A stretch of 64,000 nucleotides of DNA from an uncultured SAR116 cluster alpha proteobacterium (GTDB lineage Bacteria; Pseudomonadota; Alphaproteobacteria; Puniceispirillales; Puniceispirillaceae), in assembly GCA_902622515.1 (NCBI GenBank), contig CACNQE010000004.1, forward strand, positions 1 through 64,000. The letters run 5' to 3'. The notes under the pieces were generated by a model. The model saw only the letters and a program-made list of their open reading frames with translations, did no database searches and was not told the origin of the DNA. The number at the start of each line of letters is the position of its first letter. The first letter of the stretch is position 1. The translations under genes and the position numbers were made by a program. This document shows positions 35,501 to 43,373 of this stretch, piece after piece.

Positions 35501-37051
35501 ATTATCTAAAGATGAAGAATAATGCTTAAACTTCACTACTTCGGTAGCTTCCAAAACGTCAGACATTTGAGTACCAAGTGTTCGCGCGAACAATTTATCA
35601 TTTACACCTAGAGCCGTAGCATATTGGACTGTGTCATCTGAAGATGAGACAGCATACTCATTCAAGGCATCATTTATTCTTGCTTGTGCATGTGCTAAAA
35701 ATTGTTCTTTTGTAAAGTCTGGAGAAGCTCCGTCTAAATCTATTCCATTCACATCGGTTACAAATGAGCGGTCTAGTAAATCAACCTCTATTTCACCATT
35801 TGATAATCCTGATGATGTTCCATCAGCGAGAAGTTTGAAAAAATTAAAGTTGAGTGTGTCGTCGACGTTTTGTACAATTTGAAATTTTCTATCATCACCG
35901 AATTTGTGGTTTATTGCTCTCGTTACCTCGGTAGCAAGTTGTTCAGCGTTATACTTTCCTGGCCTTATATCAATGTTTACTGGAGTATCAATATCATCAA
36001 CTTTGATACTCATAAAATTTTTGCCCCAGAATACTTGGCTATCTGCGACACCGGACTCACGTGTTGCATTGAATAATACAGGGTCTGTTACGATTTCAAC
36101 TAATTTGTCACCCTCATCACCAAAATCAAAAGCTGAGATTTGGCCTCGAACCTTTGTGGGCTCTGAGTCCACCAAGGATTGTAAATCGTCTAATTTATAC
36201 AGCGGGGAGCCTTTCCCCTCTAGGAAGTAGTTATCATCAGGAACTTGTGTGGTTTGTGCTCCAAAACGGTCAATAAAGATTTGGTTGCCTGCATCGTCCA
36301 CAGAACTTACGAGGTCTGGGTCAATAACAGTGTCGTTAATTACTAAGCGTGTATCATACTTATTTGTAGGGTCTTCAGCAGAAGCATTCTGAGTTTTTAT
36401 AAAATAAATTGTTGCAATAGTAGGGTTACCCAAATCGTCAAATATTGTTATTGATGTTGAATTTGTATATGTCTCTGGATTAGATGGATTAAATGAATAT
36501 CCATCAGCAAATTGAGTTTTATCAGGCACCACCTCTGCTGCCGCAGGAACGTTAACACCCAATTGAATATTTCCAGTAGCTTTTGGGTCACCCGAAGTAA
36601 CTGGAAGCTGCATCGGAAGAGCACTATCCAAATCCTTGGCTGTAACAGAACCATCCTCGTTAACAGGATAAACAAGTAAATACTGACCAGCAGAGTCAAC
36701 CACATAACGATCGTTGTTTACGTTAAGTGAACCATTCCTTGTGTAAACTGTTTGAGTAGAAGTAAGAGATGGTTTCAAAGCAAAAAATCCTTGGCCTGAA
36801 ATAGCGAGATCAAGTGCGTTCAAGGATGCCGCAATGTTACCTTGTGTGAACTGTTGTTTAATACCTTTAAGGATTGTACCTGAACCAATTGAAGATGATG
36901 CGTTCTGTAATGGCGATGTTGCAAAAATATCACCAAATTCTGCACGACTTCTTTTGAAACCTGTGGTACCAACGTTGGCTATATTATTTGATGAGGCTGA
37001 TATATCTGCCTGAGAGCCGTTCAATCCTGTAAGCGCGGTATAGAATGACAT
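32534..37051 (-). CDS. flgE: Giant FlgE, flagellar hook protein
   Basis: At 1505 aa this is more than three times E. coli FlgE (about 400 aa). The ends are canonical: 'FYTALTGLNGSQADISASSN', 'NIANVGTTGFKRSRAEFGDI', and C-terminal 'LERSNVDITEELVNLITAQR'. The middle (about 340-1300) is an Asp/Thr/Ser-rich insert. Two copies of a 'VKYNS.T..FTF..GT.G' motif sit near residues 1083 and 1240, and hook 'IN'-like units near 347-405 and 1190-1225. No stop or frame change interrupts it. The insert would form extra outer domains of the hook. It follows flgD. Confidence 0.93.
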   Translation of the reverse strand: MSFYTALTGLNGSQADISASSNNIANVGTTGFKRSRAEFGDIFATSPLQNASSSIGSGTILKGIKQQFTQGNIAASLNALDLAISGQGFFALKPSLTSTQTVYTRNGSLNVNNDRYVVDSAGQYLLVYPVNEDGSVTAKDLDSALPMQLPVTSGDPKATGNIQLGVNVPAAAEVVPDKTQFADGYSFNPSNPETYTNSTSITIFDDLGNPTIATIYFIKTQNASAEDPTNKYDTRLVINDTVIDPDLVSSVDDAGNQIFIDRFGAQTTQVPDDNYFLEGKGSPLYKLDDLQSLVDSEPTKVRGQISAFDFGDEGDKLVEIVTDPVLFNATRESGVADSQVFWGKNFMSIKVDDIDTPVNIDIRPGKYNAEQLATEVTRAINHKFGDDRKFQIVQNVDDTLNFNFFKLLADGTSSGLSNGEIEVDLLDRSFVTDVNGIDLDGASPDFTKEQFLAHAQARINDALNEYAVSSSDDTVQYATALGVNDKLFARTLGTQMSDVLEATEVVKFKHYSSSLDNPSKFVITDNTNIEDGDILSNDDNSSTLKSYNWSVSNETFDSGDSFSINIGGDNSYTYTASSGDGRNEVISGLISLIGTELDGEYTITTTEDSNNKLSNFIVTADDETNNFTFTATFSDYLQNSSTNTYFTGTAMNDSSAAADEFSATSHIFNLETDSVANYAIGDQLTFSAVIDDVQETVSYTVTTDDIGANTAATAQSIATNIATDLSPSSFTITQDGTNLGQLTIAAATITNPLTEIEAGATITKSSNSTNDISVSDKFMVHSYYGSRPQLSVYDKMTAVTAADDGQTIEYDGTDTLKIYVADASGFNQLENIRIAGNFSDDDIDSGANNLINGREFTIASIDTTNNFITISTQGLGFETNAQTLMFTSTDVHVLSDESTSVEAYFEGAENVYEDAPIAFNSQKIVLRETGNSNKHAYTNDDIANITGGNGIFEITETVFDLDQDVDGSTQTSLNILGLDNLAQSDTKTVWVDEKNPPLRVNYDALSQKLEFSVDRTVLGTGTDSNFNSFTVFGSDEAQETNNLGIPARDDATDGLIRGGERLLTGTFVASGAELAADKSFGLSVKYNSDTKSFTFASGTTGEEIAANGALGVTSDQKASFIQVGRTALTNEEILSSQGNADFLGDNLLMGIGATADTVFTNGTGLRSEPAISEGATAREDLTEVFRLGTDNNENIFNVSVNGINGLIEIPSQFYVGSTLAEALEERINQIVDPNTGETVGGVTVKYNSSTNNFTFTTGTSGSDSTIKVKGTARLGLDNVPLGVGSVPQIYNLVQATNAQGVALFVDASGNVVETPPENMVDGFFPLYIDEGELTFDKTGKLISPKNNVHYEKQEEGFSIALDVDFGSSTQLSQPFSVLSVEQDGFTSGRLDGLEIDASGTIRANYTNGQNNPLGKIVVANFNNQNGLKQIGNATYVETAVSGTPQVGEAGAEGFGNILSGSLERSNVDITEELVNLITAQRNFQASAKAIETTTGLTQTIINIRM

Positions 37052-37096
37052 TTCATCTTTCTCCTAAATTTCTAATTTACTAGTCTTTATTTTATT

Positions 37097-37792
37097 TTAT
37101 TTTCTAAACTTTTGGACATCTGATGCAAGAATCTCGCCATAATCGCGAACGTCTAAAACAACACCTCTCGTCTCATCTCCTGTGGAAGCTGCTAATACCT
37201 CTGCAAATATTGATGGGGTAAGGCTTTCCATACCATTTCCAAAATCAGCGAAGGCTTCAATTCTTAGTGGTTCATTCATGTCTGCAATTTCTGTTGGTAT
37301 GTTTTCCCAACTGAAACCAACCAGACCTGACGCTTGCGCACCAAGTTGTTTACTGTGCAAAATATTACCTGTTGCGTCAGTAAAACGAATTTCAGTTTGT
37401 GCTGAGGACTTTGGAAGATCGAGCATGCCATGTATTGTTTGGTCAGAGTCAATTCGAGCATAATTTCCCGGTATCATTACTGAGCTTCCCAGCATATTTG
37501 AGGCAGTAGCAATCCGAAATTCTTTTAATTGAGAGCTTATTGATTTAAGGGCCTCTCCCATTTCTGCTATTCCTGTAACAGTTGAAAATTGAGCCATTTG
37601 ACCGATAAATTCAGCATTTTCCATTGGAGCAAAGGGGTCTTGATTTTGTAGTTGAGTTGTCATTAGTTTCAAGAAATCTTCTTGACCTAAATTATCCTTA
37701 GAAGCAGGTTTTTTTGCTTCTGCGTTTTTGACCCCAATTTTGTCAAGAATTGTGTTTAAATGTGCTTGGCTATTTGAGTCTATGCTACTCAT
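37097..37792 (-). CDS. flgD: FlgD, hook cap/scaffold protein
   Basis: This 231-aa protein has 'LGQEDFLKLMTTQLQNQDPF' and 'NAEFIGQMAQFSTVTGI', the conserved FlgD N-terminus, followed by the FlgD Ig-like/tudor region. It caps the growing hook. ATG 37792 has GGAGAAA just upstream; the ATG at 37804 overlaps that SD and is less likely. Confidence 0.94.
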   Translation of the reverse strand: MSSIDSNSQAHLNTILDKIGVKNAEAKKPASKDNLGQEDFLKLMTTQLQNQDPFAPMENAEFIGQMAQFSTVTGIAEMGEALKSISSQLKEFRIATASNMLGSSVMIPGNYARIDSDQTIHGMLDLPKSSAQTEIRFTDATGNILHSKQLGAQASGLVGFSWENIPTEIADMNEPLRIEAFADFGNGMESLTPSIFAEVLAASTGDETRGVVLDVRDYGEILASDVQKFRK

Positions 37793-37809
37793 AATTTTCT
37801 CCATTAATT

Positions 37810-38226
37810 TTATTTGCCCATACTTATGGTTCGCATCATCAGTGTTCTTAGAGTAGTGATGACTTCTACATTATTTTGGTATTGACGACTTGCCTCCATC
37901 ATTTCGACGTATTCTTCTTCTATATTTACAGCAGCACTATATACGAAACCGTCCTTTCCCGCGCTCGGGTGATCTGGCATATAAAGCTTTTCGGGAAGCC
38001 TATTAGATTCAACAATATCAATGGCTTGCGCTGTTGCTACACCATTTTTACGCACCTCATCTGCGTACTTTGTTTCAAAAACAGGTTTTAAAGATCGATA
38101 GGCCTCGTCTGGAGTAGAGGCTAAGTTTCCAGCATTTGCTAGATTACTAGCTATTGTATTGAGGCGCACCAATTGTGCAGCCATAGCTCTCCCAGAAATA
38201 TCGAAAACATTTTTGATATCTGCCAT
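37810..38226 (-). CDS. flgC: FlgC, proximal rod protein
   Basis: A 138-aa rod protein with 'AAQLVRLNTIASNLANAGNL', 'PDEAYRSLKPVFE' and 'VNIEEEYVEMMEASRQYQNNVEVI'. Length is usual for FlgC. Its start touches the flgB stop, so the two are coupled. Confidence 0.95.
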   Translation of the reverse strand: MADIKNVFDISGRAMAAQLVRLNTIASNLANAGNLASTPDEAYRSLKPVFETKYADEVRKNGVATAQAIDIVESNRLPEKLYMPDHPSAGKDGFVYSAAVNIEEEYVEMMEASRQYQNNVEVITTLRTLMMRTISMGK

Positions 38227-38612
38227 TATTCGCCCTTTATAGCTGACATAAGGCCCGCTATTCGTTTGTTCAAAAATTCAAGAGATGTTTGATATCGAAC
38301 AGAGTTCTCAGAAAACTCCAGTTGTTCGACACTTAATTCTACAGTATTCCCATCTAATGAAGGATTAATTGGTTGCCTATAAAAAAGTGTTTGATGTGGG
38401 TTTTTTACCGCTATCTTGAAGTGTTTACTATCGGTTGCCTTTAAAGGACCGGATCCTTCTACTTGACGAATTTGTTTTTCATAATCAAGGTCGCGTGCCT
38501 TAAACTTTGGAGTGGCAGCATTTGCTATGTTCGAAGCTAGAATATCATTTCTTCGGGAACGCAATTGCAATGCAGACGCGTGAAAACTTAAATGTTCGCC
38601 TATACTTTTCAT
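38226..38612 (-). CDS. flgB: FlgB, proximal rod protein
   Basis: A 128-aa rod protein with 'ALQLRSRRNDILASNIANAA' and 'PKFKARDLDYEKQI', the FlgB signature. ATG 38612 is chosen (GAGG about nine bases upstream), since an upstream start at 38636 adds residues not seen in the family. It heads flgB-C-D-E-F. Confidence 0.94.
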   Translation of the reverse strand: MKSIGEHLSFHASALQLRSRRNDILASNIANAATPKFKARDLDYEKQIRQVEGSGPLKATDSKHFKIAVKNPHQTLFYRQPINPSLDGNTVELSVEQLEFSENSVRYQTSLEFLNKRIAGLMSAIKGE

Positions 38613-38676
38613 TTTTTGTGGACCTCTTAAATCCAAACCAATAATCTAATAATTTAAATATGGATATCCCATAACT

Positions 38677-38692
38677 TGGTGTAGAAATTGCA
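38677..38692 (+). promoter_or_regulatory. Possible sigma-54-type promoter for the acidic protein gene
   Basis: TGGTGTAGAAATTGCA keeps GG-N10-GC and a perfect TTGCA, but the -24 block is TGGTG instead of TGGCA. The transcript would start near 38703, about 25 bases before the ATG at 38728. It overlaps the element for flgB on the other strand. Confidence 0.5.
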
Positions 38693-38704
38693 AGTAAGAT
38701 GCCA
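38689..38704 (-). promoter_or_regulatory. Sigma-54-type promoter for flgB-C-D-E-F
   Basis: Minus-strand TGGCATCTTACTTGCA, with exact GG-N10-GC spacing. The predicted transcript starts near 38677, leaving a leader of about 65 bases before flgB. Confidence 0.8.
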
Positions 38705-38727
38705 AAATTAATTATTGAGGTTAAAAA

Positions 38728-39333
38728 ATGGAATTCTCATTAGAAGATAACCGTGCAGGTGCTGGAAGTTCTGTTCTTCTTTCACCTGAAATAGTTGCTA
38801 TAAGAACAAAATTAATTGAGGCCTGTGATGGTAAAACATTTGCTGACACAATCGAATTTTTAAAACAGTTACTCAATAAAGAAGAAGATGAACAAAAAAG
38901 ATTGGGAATATTGGCTGCGCGTGTATTAGTTCTCAGACAGCGGGTTTCTCATATTCAGGAAAAAGAAGATGCATCTGATACATCTCAATTTGTTGCACTA
39001 ACTCAAAGTGTTGTCGATGATGATGATGAAAAAGATACAGAGGATGAAGCTGACGCGAGCGATAATGAAAGTTGGATAAGAGTTCGAATTACTGAAAACA
39101 GTATTGTGAAAGGGGTCCGATTTCCAAAAGGAGTAATCGTTGACGTTCATCATGAGGAGGCAGATGCCCTTATCGAAGCCGGTAAGGCAGAAGTGATTGA
39201 ATCATCCGAAGAAAAAAATGACGCAGAAGCAGAAACAGAGGTAGAAGCAGAAACAGAGGTAGAAGCAGAAACAGAGGTAAATACTGATGCAAAAGTTGAT
39301 GCGGAACCAGATACAGAAGATAAATCTGCATAA
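38728..39333 (+). CDS. Acidic hypothetical protein with EAETEV repeats
   Basis: This 201-aa protein has a helical N-terminal half (about 20-85), an acidic linker ('DDDDEKDTEDEADASDNE'), and a small folded domain at about 110-155 ('WIRVRITENSIVKGVRFPKG', then 'EADALIEAGKAEVIE'). That domain resembles short domains often seen in phage head proteins. The tail carries three EAETEV units. I do not recognise a function. It is divergent from flgB and shares the promoter region, so a flagellar role is likely but unproven. Confidence 0.6.
   Translation: MEFSLEDNRAGAGSSVLLSPEIVAIRTKLIEACDGKTFADTIEFLKQLLNKEEDEQKRLGILAARVLVLRQRVSHIQEKEDASDTSQFVALTQSVVDDDDEKDTEDEADASDNESWIRVRITENSIVKGVRFPKGVIVDVHHEEADALIEAGKAEVIESSEEKNDAEAETEVEAETEVEAETEVNTDAKVDAEPDTEDKSA
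39226..39279 (+). repeat. Three perfect 18-bp tandem repeats in a coding region
   Basis: The unit GAAGCAGAAACAGAGGTA occurs three times without a mismatch and encodes EAETEV each time. An in-frame 18-bp unit lets copy number change without breaking the gene. Confidence 0.9.
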
Positions 39334-39398
39334 GAAAAAGAAGAAAAAGGAAAAAATATTAGCTTAGTTGGACTAAGGGGAATAATTTAGGAACTTTT

Positions 39399-39743
39399 AT
39401 GAAATCTTCAAAAAACTTGTTTATATGTTTGACCGTCTGTTTAATCATATTAACAGGATGTGATGATTTATCTAGATTCAGCTATGAAAATTATAATTGT
39501 CAACCTAGATTAACGTCCCTTTACGAAATAAGGATTAGTCAACCAAAACCCGGTGCTTTTGCGAATATTTTATACGCAAAAGACCAATCAAAAGCTAAAA
39601 TTACATCGTTAACAAAAACACAAATCATAATTGAATCTAAAAGCTTGCGTCTTATTGTCGATAGGCAAACAGGCTTTACTAAAGTTTATAAGGACAATAT
39701 TTATGAAAGTGTTAGCTGCGTTGTTGATAAGTTTAAAATGTAG
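39399..39743 (+). CDS. Small putative lipoprotein
   Basis: A 114-aa protein with a signal peptide ending in the lipobox 'IILTGC' near residue 21. The mature part has two further Cys ('YNCQPRL', 'SVSCVVD') that could pair, and predicted beta strands ('KAKITSLTKTQIIIESKSLR'). No family recognised. It is 65 bp after the acidic protein gene and probably in the same transcript; it converges with the DUF2802 gene. Confidence 0.6.
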   Translation: MKSSKNLFICLTVCLIILTGCDDLSRFSYENYNCQPRLTSLYEIRISQPKPGAFANILYAKDQSKAKITSLTKTQIIIESKSLRLIVDRQTGFTKVYKDNIYESVSCVVDKFKM

Positions 39744-39804
39744 CTAGTTTTGTTTAAATTGTTGTCTATGTGTGTTAAATTTGTATTTTTTGTGGTTTAT
39801 TGAA

Positions 39805-40242
39805 TTATTTTAGACTTTTATCTCCGTGAAATTTAACTATGGCATCTGCTTCTTCTGTAGAAAGCCCTGTTTTTTCAACTATTAATTTTGTACTTGATCC
39901 TTTTCGAGCGAGCTCAATTGCCTGGGTAACTTGTTTGTTATCCGAATAATCGCTAGATAATAGGGATAGTTCTTGTTGTAAGGATGTTAATTTTTTGTTT
40001 ACTTCTTCGTTTTCTGCAGATAATCGCTCGCTATTTGTATAAAGTGAAACCAGAACTTTCTGACTATCTTCGTAGTTTTTATTCAAAGCATTCAATTCAG
40101 AAGTCTGAGTTTCTATTTGTTTTGCTAATTTATTGGCAACTTTCTGCATGAACAAAATAAATAAGATCATCACGACTGCAAGAATTACTAGTCCAATGAA
40201 TTGGGTTATTAAATAATATGTTATATCTGCATTTTGTTGCAT
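39805..40242 (-). CDS. DUF2802-type membrane-anchored coiled-coil protein
   Basis: This 145-aa protein has one N-terminal membrane segment (about 10-32), a coiled coil (about 35-95), and a C-terminal helix-turn-helix-like part, 'AIELARKGSSTKLIVEKTGL' followed by 'STEEADAIVKFHG'. This matches the DUF2802 proteins often found in proteobacterial flagellar loci. Function unknown. Last gene of the flgP-to-DUF2802 unit. Confidence 0.65.
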   Translation of the reverse strand: MQQNADITYYLITQFIGLVILAVVMILFILFMQKVANKLAKQIETQTSELNALNKNYEDSQKVLVSLYTNSERLSAENEEVNKKLTSLQQELSLLSSDYSDNKQVTQAIELARKGSSTKLIVEKTGLSTEEADAIVKFHGDKSLK

Positions 40243-40278
40243 CTTATTCCCCTTTAAGTCTTATTCACTTGACTTGGA

Positions 40279-40584
40279 TTAAATCTCCTTTGCAAGAGAT
40301 TGCTTCAGATGCTGATCTAAATCCTGAAACCAATTCAATTTGGCATTCGTTTTTAATTCAAGAGTTTTTAAAAGTCTCAATATACCTCTAATTTTTTCAA
40401 CCTGAGAATTATTTAAAGATTCCATTTGTATTTCTGCTATTAGATTTGGAGAAGCATCTAACAAGTTTTTTTCGAGTACTTTTATTTTTTCGTTAAAAAG
40501 GTTTTCATTCTCCAGGCATGACAAAGCACTCTCGAGATTCGACTCGAAAGTGTCAAAAAAAACATCTAAATTATGTTCAGACAT
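40279..40584 (-). CDS. Small helical protein, possible FlgN
   Basis: A 101-aa all-helical protein ('NLDVFFDTFESNLESALSCL', then 'GILRLLKTLELKTNAKLNWF'). Its place straight after flgM is where flgN, the export chaperone for FlgK and FlgL, is found in many species. Similarity to FlgN is too weak to be certain. A chaperone here would have to handle the 1743-aa FlgK. Confidence 0.45.
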   Translation of the reverse strand: MSEHNLDVFFDTFESNLESALSCLENENLFNEKIKVLEKNLLDASPNLIAEIQMESLNNSQVEKIRGILRLLKTLELKTNAKLNWFQDLDQHLKQSLAKEI

Positions 40585-40613
40585 ATACTTCCCCTTTTAA
40601 AAGAGATATATGT

Positions 40614-40919
40614 CTATGATTTCATATCGCGATATGCGTCCATTAGTGCATCTGATACTGCGTCAATATCAATCGGGTATTTGCCATCAGCTATAGCGTT
40701 TTTAATGCGCGCAACGGCTTCTGTATCAATTGGCGGTTGTTTCGCCAATTGAGCTACCTTTTCAGATATTTCTACCTTACTTGTGTCAGCGGAAGCATTA
40801 TCTACTTTTAGTCCCTTACTTAAAGCAGAGGGATTAGAGTCAGACTTTATGTCATTTTCACTAACACGTGAACGCTGTATATCGATTCGATTCATTGAAT
40901 GTTTTATTGAATCAACCAT
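40614..40919 (-). CDS. flgM: FlgM, anti-sigma-28 factor
   Basis: A 101-aa protein with the disordered N-terminal half and the C-terminal FliA-binding pattern 'VARIKNAIADGKYPIDIDAV' followed by 'SDALMDAY', which is diagnostic. It inhibits FliA, encoded at 48339 in this window, until exported through the finished hook. It follows flgA. Confidence 0.92.
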   Translation of the reverse strand: MVDSIKHSMNRIDIQRSRVSENDIKSDSNPSALSKGLKVDNASADTSKVEISEKVAQLAKQPPIDTEAVARIKNAIADGKYPIDIDAVSDALMDAYRDMKS

Positions 40920-40968
40920 TTTTTTACTCCTCAGATGTAGTAACGACCAGCTTTCTTAAAATATTAGT

Positions 40969-41700
40969 TTATACGTTCACTTTTTTTTCGGCAACTACCT
41001 TTGCCAAAATAATTCGACCACTTTTTATATTTTTTACTTTAATCCAGTCACCAAATTGACCGTTTTCTAGAGCAATTCCCTCCATTTGTACAGAAATATG
41101 AGTGCTGTGATGGATAATTTCGACTTGCATATCTTCTTCAATCATAAAATTAGTTTCTAGCTGTCGGGAGTATACTGGTGTGAGTGCCTTAATAGTTGTT
41201 TTTGCACGTCGTCCAATTAAATCCTTAAAATTTGGAAAAATATCAGTCGCTTTATTTTCTGGAATACTGATCTCAATAACGTCTGTTGGCGTTATCACAT
41301 CACCTCGTCTTATACTTCTTTTAATAGCAGCAACTTTTACTTCTTTGATGGTGCGTTTTTCTAATATGATTGCTTGAGATTCTTTGTTTAAATTAAAACT
41401 AGACACATTTTGAGTAGAACTAAATTTATTTCTTATTATTATTTTCCAAGGGAATGTTCCGATACATTCAACACTTACTGTTTTCCAGTTTTGGTGCATT
41501 GGGTTTACGTTTAAATCATGCGCACATTTTGGAAATAGTTTTTTTTCATTTATAACTGGTGTGGCATTGACGTTGTTTAAAGCAAGAGTATTTTCAATAG
41601 CCTTTTTTATTATGTTGCCTGGTATTTTATTTTCAGCAGTCAACTTCGACGGATTTAGTAGGGTTAGAAAAGTGAAAATCAGGATAATATAGCGGGCCAT
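40969..41700 (-). CDS. flgA: FlgA, P-ring assembly chaperone
   Basis: This 243-aa protein has a signal peptide with likely cleavage after 'SKLTA', and a C-terminal SAF domain: 'AIKRSIRRGDVITPTDVIEI', 'RRAKTTIKALTPVYSRQL', 'VQMEGIALENGQFGDWIKVK'. It acts in the periplasm during FlgI ring formation. Two bases separate it from the LysM-like gene. Confidence 0.92.
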   Translation of the reverse strand: MARYIILIFTFLTLLNPSKLTAENKIPGNIIKKAIENTLALNNVNATPVINEKKLFPKCAHDLNVNPMHQNWKTVSVECIGTFPWKIIIRNKFSSTQNVSSFNLNKESQAIILEKRTIKEVKVAAIKRSIRRGDVITPTDVIEISIPENKATDIFPNFKDLIGRRAKTTIKALTPVYSRQLETNFMIEEDMQVEIIHHSTHISVQMEGIALENGQFGDWIKVKNIKSGRIILAKVVAEKKVNV

Positions 41701-41702
41701 AA

Positions 41703-42167
41703 TTATCCTCCAATGAAGTAAATTTCTTGGTTCCTCATTCCTCCATTTTGAGGCTCTTGCATACTTTTAGGGGTGTTTTTTCCTAAAAGCATCGCTTGAA
41801 TTTGGTTAAGAGAAGGAAGTTTTAAGGTTTTATCTGCGAATAAGAAATTTGGATTATTTTTGACAAATGCGTGTTTGTTATGTGCAACTATTGCTAATTC
41901 AACGAATTTCATGTTTAGTCCACTGCCAGAATAATAGTCCTCTAATATATGACTCAGAGTTTCGTCTGGTCGTACTTTGTGAGTTGCTGAATAATTGTGA
42001 TCTTGAACAAATGCGTTATCTGAGTTTATTTGTGAATTATTTCTAAAATTTGGATATTCTAAAACTACAATCGGTTGAGATTGTGAATATGCAATTGCTG
42101 GAAGAAATAAAATCAAAGCACTTGCTAGTAAAACGCTGGAGATTAGTTTTATGTTCATGATTCGCAT
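41703..42167 (-). CDS. Exported LysM/FimV-like protein
   Basis: This 154-aa protein has a signal peptide (cleavage near 'AIAYSQ') and one LysM-like unit at about 60-120: 'HKVRPDETLSHILEDYY', then 'NKHAFVKNNPNFLFADKTLKLP'. This resembles the N-terminal module of FimV, which helps place polar structures at the peptidoglycan. It overlaps the flgT stop as TAATG. In vibrios a different protein, FlgO, accompanies FlgP and FlgT; this is not clearly FlgO. Confidence 0.6.
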   Translation of the reverse strand: MRIMNIKLISSVLLASALILFLPAIAYSQSQPIVVLEYPNFRNNSQINSDNAFVQDHNYSATHKVRPDETLSHILEDYYSGSGLNMKFVELAIVAHNKHAFVKNNPNFLFADKTLKLPSLNQIQAMLLGKNTPKSMQEPQNGGMRNQEIYFIGG

Positions 42168-43330
42168 TAGTTTAGCTCCATAAATTCAACTGTTTTTCCA
42201 TCTAGTTCACTTAATTCTCTTGCTTTATCCAATGGTTCAAGTACTGACGCATTGGCAGAAGCTGACACCACTCTTAACATAGTCCATGGTGTATGTTTAC
42301 CAGATGTCACAGCTAGCATATTTGTTTTGATGCCTTGGTTATACCCTATCTGTGCCAAAAGCTGTTCAGAATTGAAAAAAAGTGTGTCTTTTAATGACTG
42401 ACAGCCAAGAGTTTCCGTCATTTCTGAGATAAGCGGTTGAACTAAGGATCTCATTGTATTAATTAAGTCTTCTCTGCTTTTTTTGTCTAGGTCTGCTAGT
42501 GTCTGGAAAACTGTAATTCTGTCATTTTCAAAAGTCTTGAAATCCTCAAATTTTTCAATCAATTCGTAAGTTTCACCTTTAAAAACATTCAAGCCTAATT
42601 TAATTTCAATGTTATTAGAATTAGAAAAACGGCTCGCCGTGTTACGAGTTGAAATTGATAATGTCGGAACAACCGCAAAATCACCTTTCCTGACGCGAAC
42701 CTGCGGAGATATCAAACTTGCATAATCGTATCTTTCATCGATATTTTCCAATTTTTTGGGAGAGAGTACAACATTCATTGCATTATTGACGGAGAGACGA
42801 GTATTGTTGCTAAGCAGAAATAAAATTTCATTAAATAACTTCGAATGATAAATTTCTATCCATGCAGGAACGTTCATATCTATTGTGGTAGTTGGTCTGT
42901 ATAACGTGATATTAAGGGGTCTTGAACTTTGACATTTTTTGGCAGGTAGATTTCCAACCGCTGCTCTAATAATTACCTCAATCTGTGAATCAGATTTATT
43001 CTCTGATAAAACCGTATAATCTAAAATTTTACTTGAGGGGCGAATAACGAAATGATCCTGAAGAGAGGTATCAGTTGAGACAGAAGTAAAACCATTAATA
43101 TCTGCACCACCTTGCAATGCTGCCAAATATAGAGCATCTTCTAGAGCCCTCAATCTGGCAATTTCCTCAGTAACATTTTGGGTGATCGCAGCTCTACCGG
43201 TAGCTGTTGTAAATTTGAATGATTGTTCATTGTTGGCATTCGCGACAGAAGCATTCATTAGCAAAAAAGATGTTTTGACGAAAACTAATAACGCTGACAA
43301 AAATTTTGTATTTAAAGTTAATTTAAACAT
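42167..43330 (-). CDS. flgT: FlgT-like H-ring protein
   Basis: A roughly 387-aa protein with a signal peptide (cleavage near 'SVANA') and the FlgT N-domain: 'TATGRAAI', 'ARLRALEDALYLAALQGGAD', 'DHFVIRPSSKILDYTVLSE'. In vibrios FlgT builds the H ring around the LP ring and helps hold stator proteins. The start is uncertain: ATG 43330 gives the clean signal peptide, and a TTG at 43381 overlapping the flgP stop is the alternative. Confidence 0.8.
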   Translation of the reverse strand: MFKLTLNTKFLSALLVFVKTSFLLMNASVANANNEQSFKFTTATGRAAITQNVTEEIARLRALEDALYLAALQGGADINGFTSVSTDTSLQDHFVIRPSSKILDYTVLSENKSDSQIEVIIRAAVGNLPAKKCQSSRPLNITLYRPTTTIDMNVPAWIEIYHSKLFNEILFLLSNNTRLSVNNAMNVVLSPKKLENIDERYDYASLISPQVRVRKGDFAVVPTLSISTRNTASRFSNSNNIEIKLGLNVFKGETYELIEKFEDFKTFENDRITVFQTLADLDKKSREDLINTMRSLVQPLISEMTETLGCQSLKDTLFFNSEQLLAQIGYNQGIKTNMLAVTSGKHTPWTMLRVVSASANASVLEPLDKARELSELDGKTVEFMELN

Positions 43331-43373
43331 CTTTGTAATTCTTATTTTATGTTTATGAACATTCCTTAAAAAA

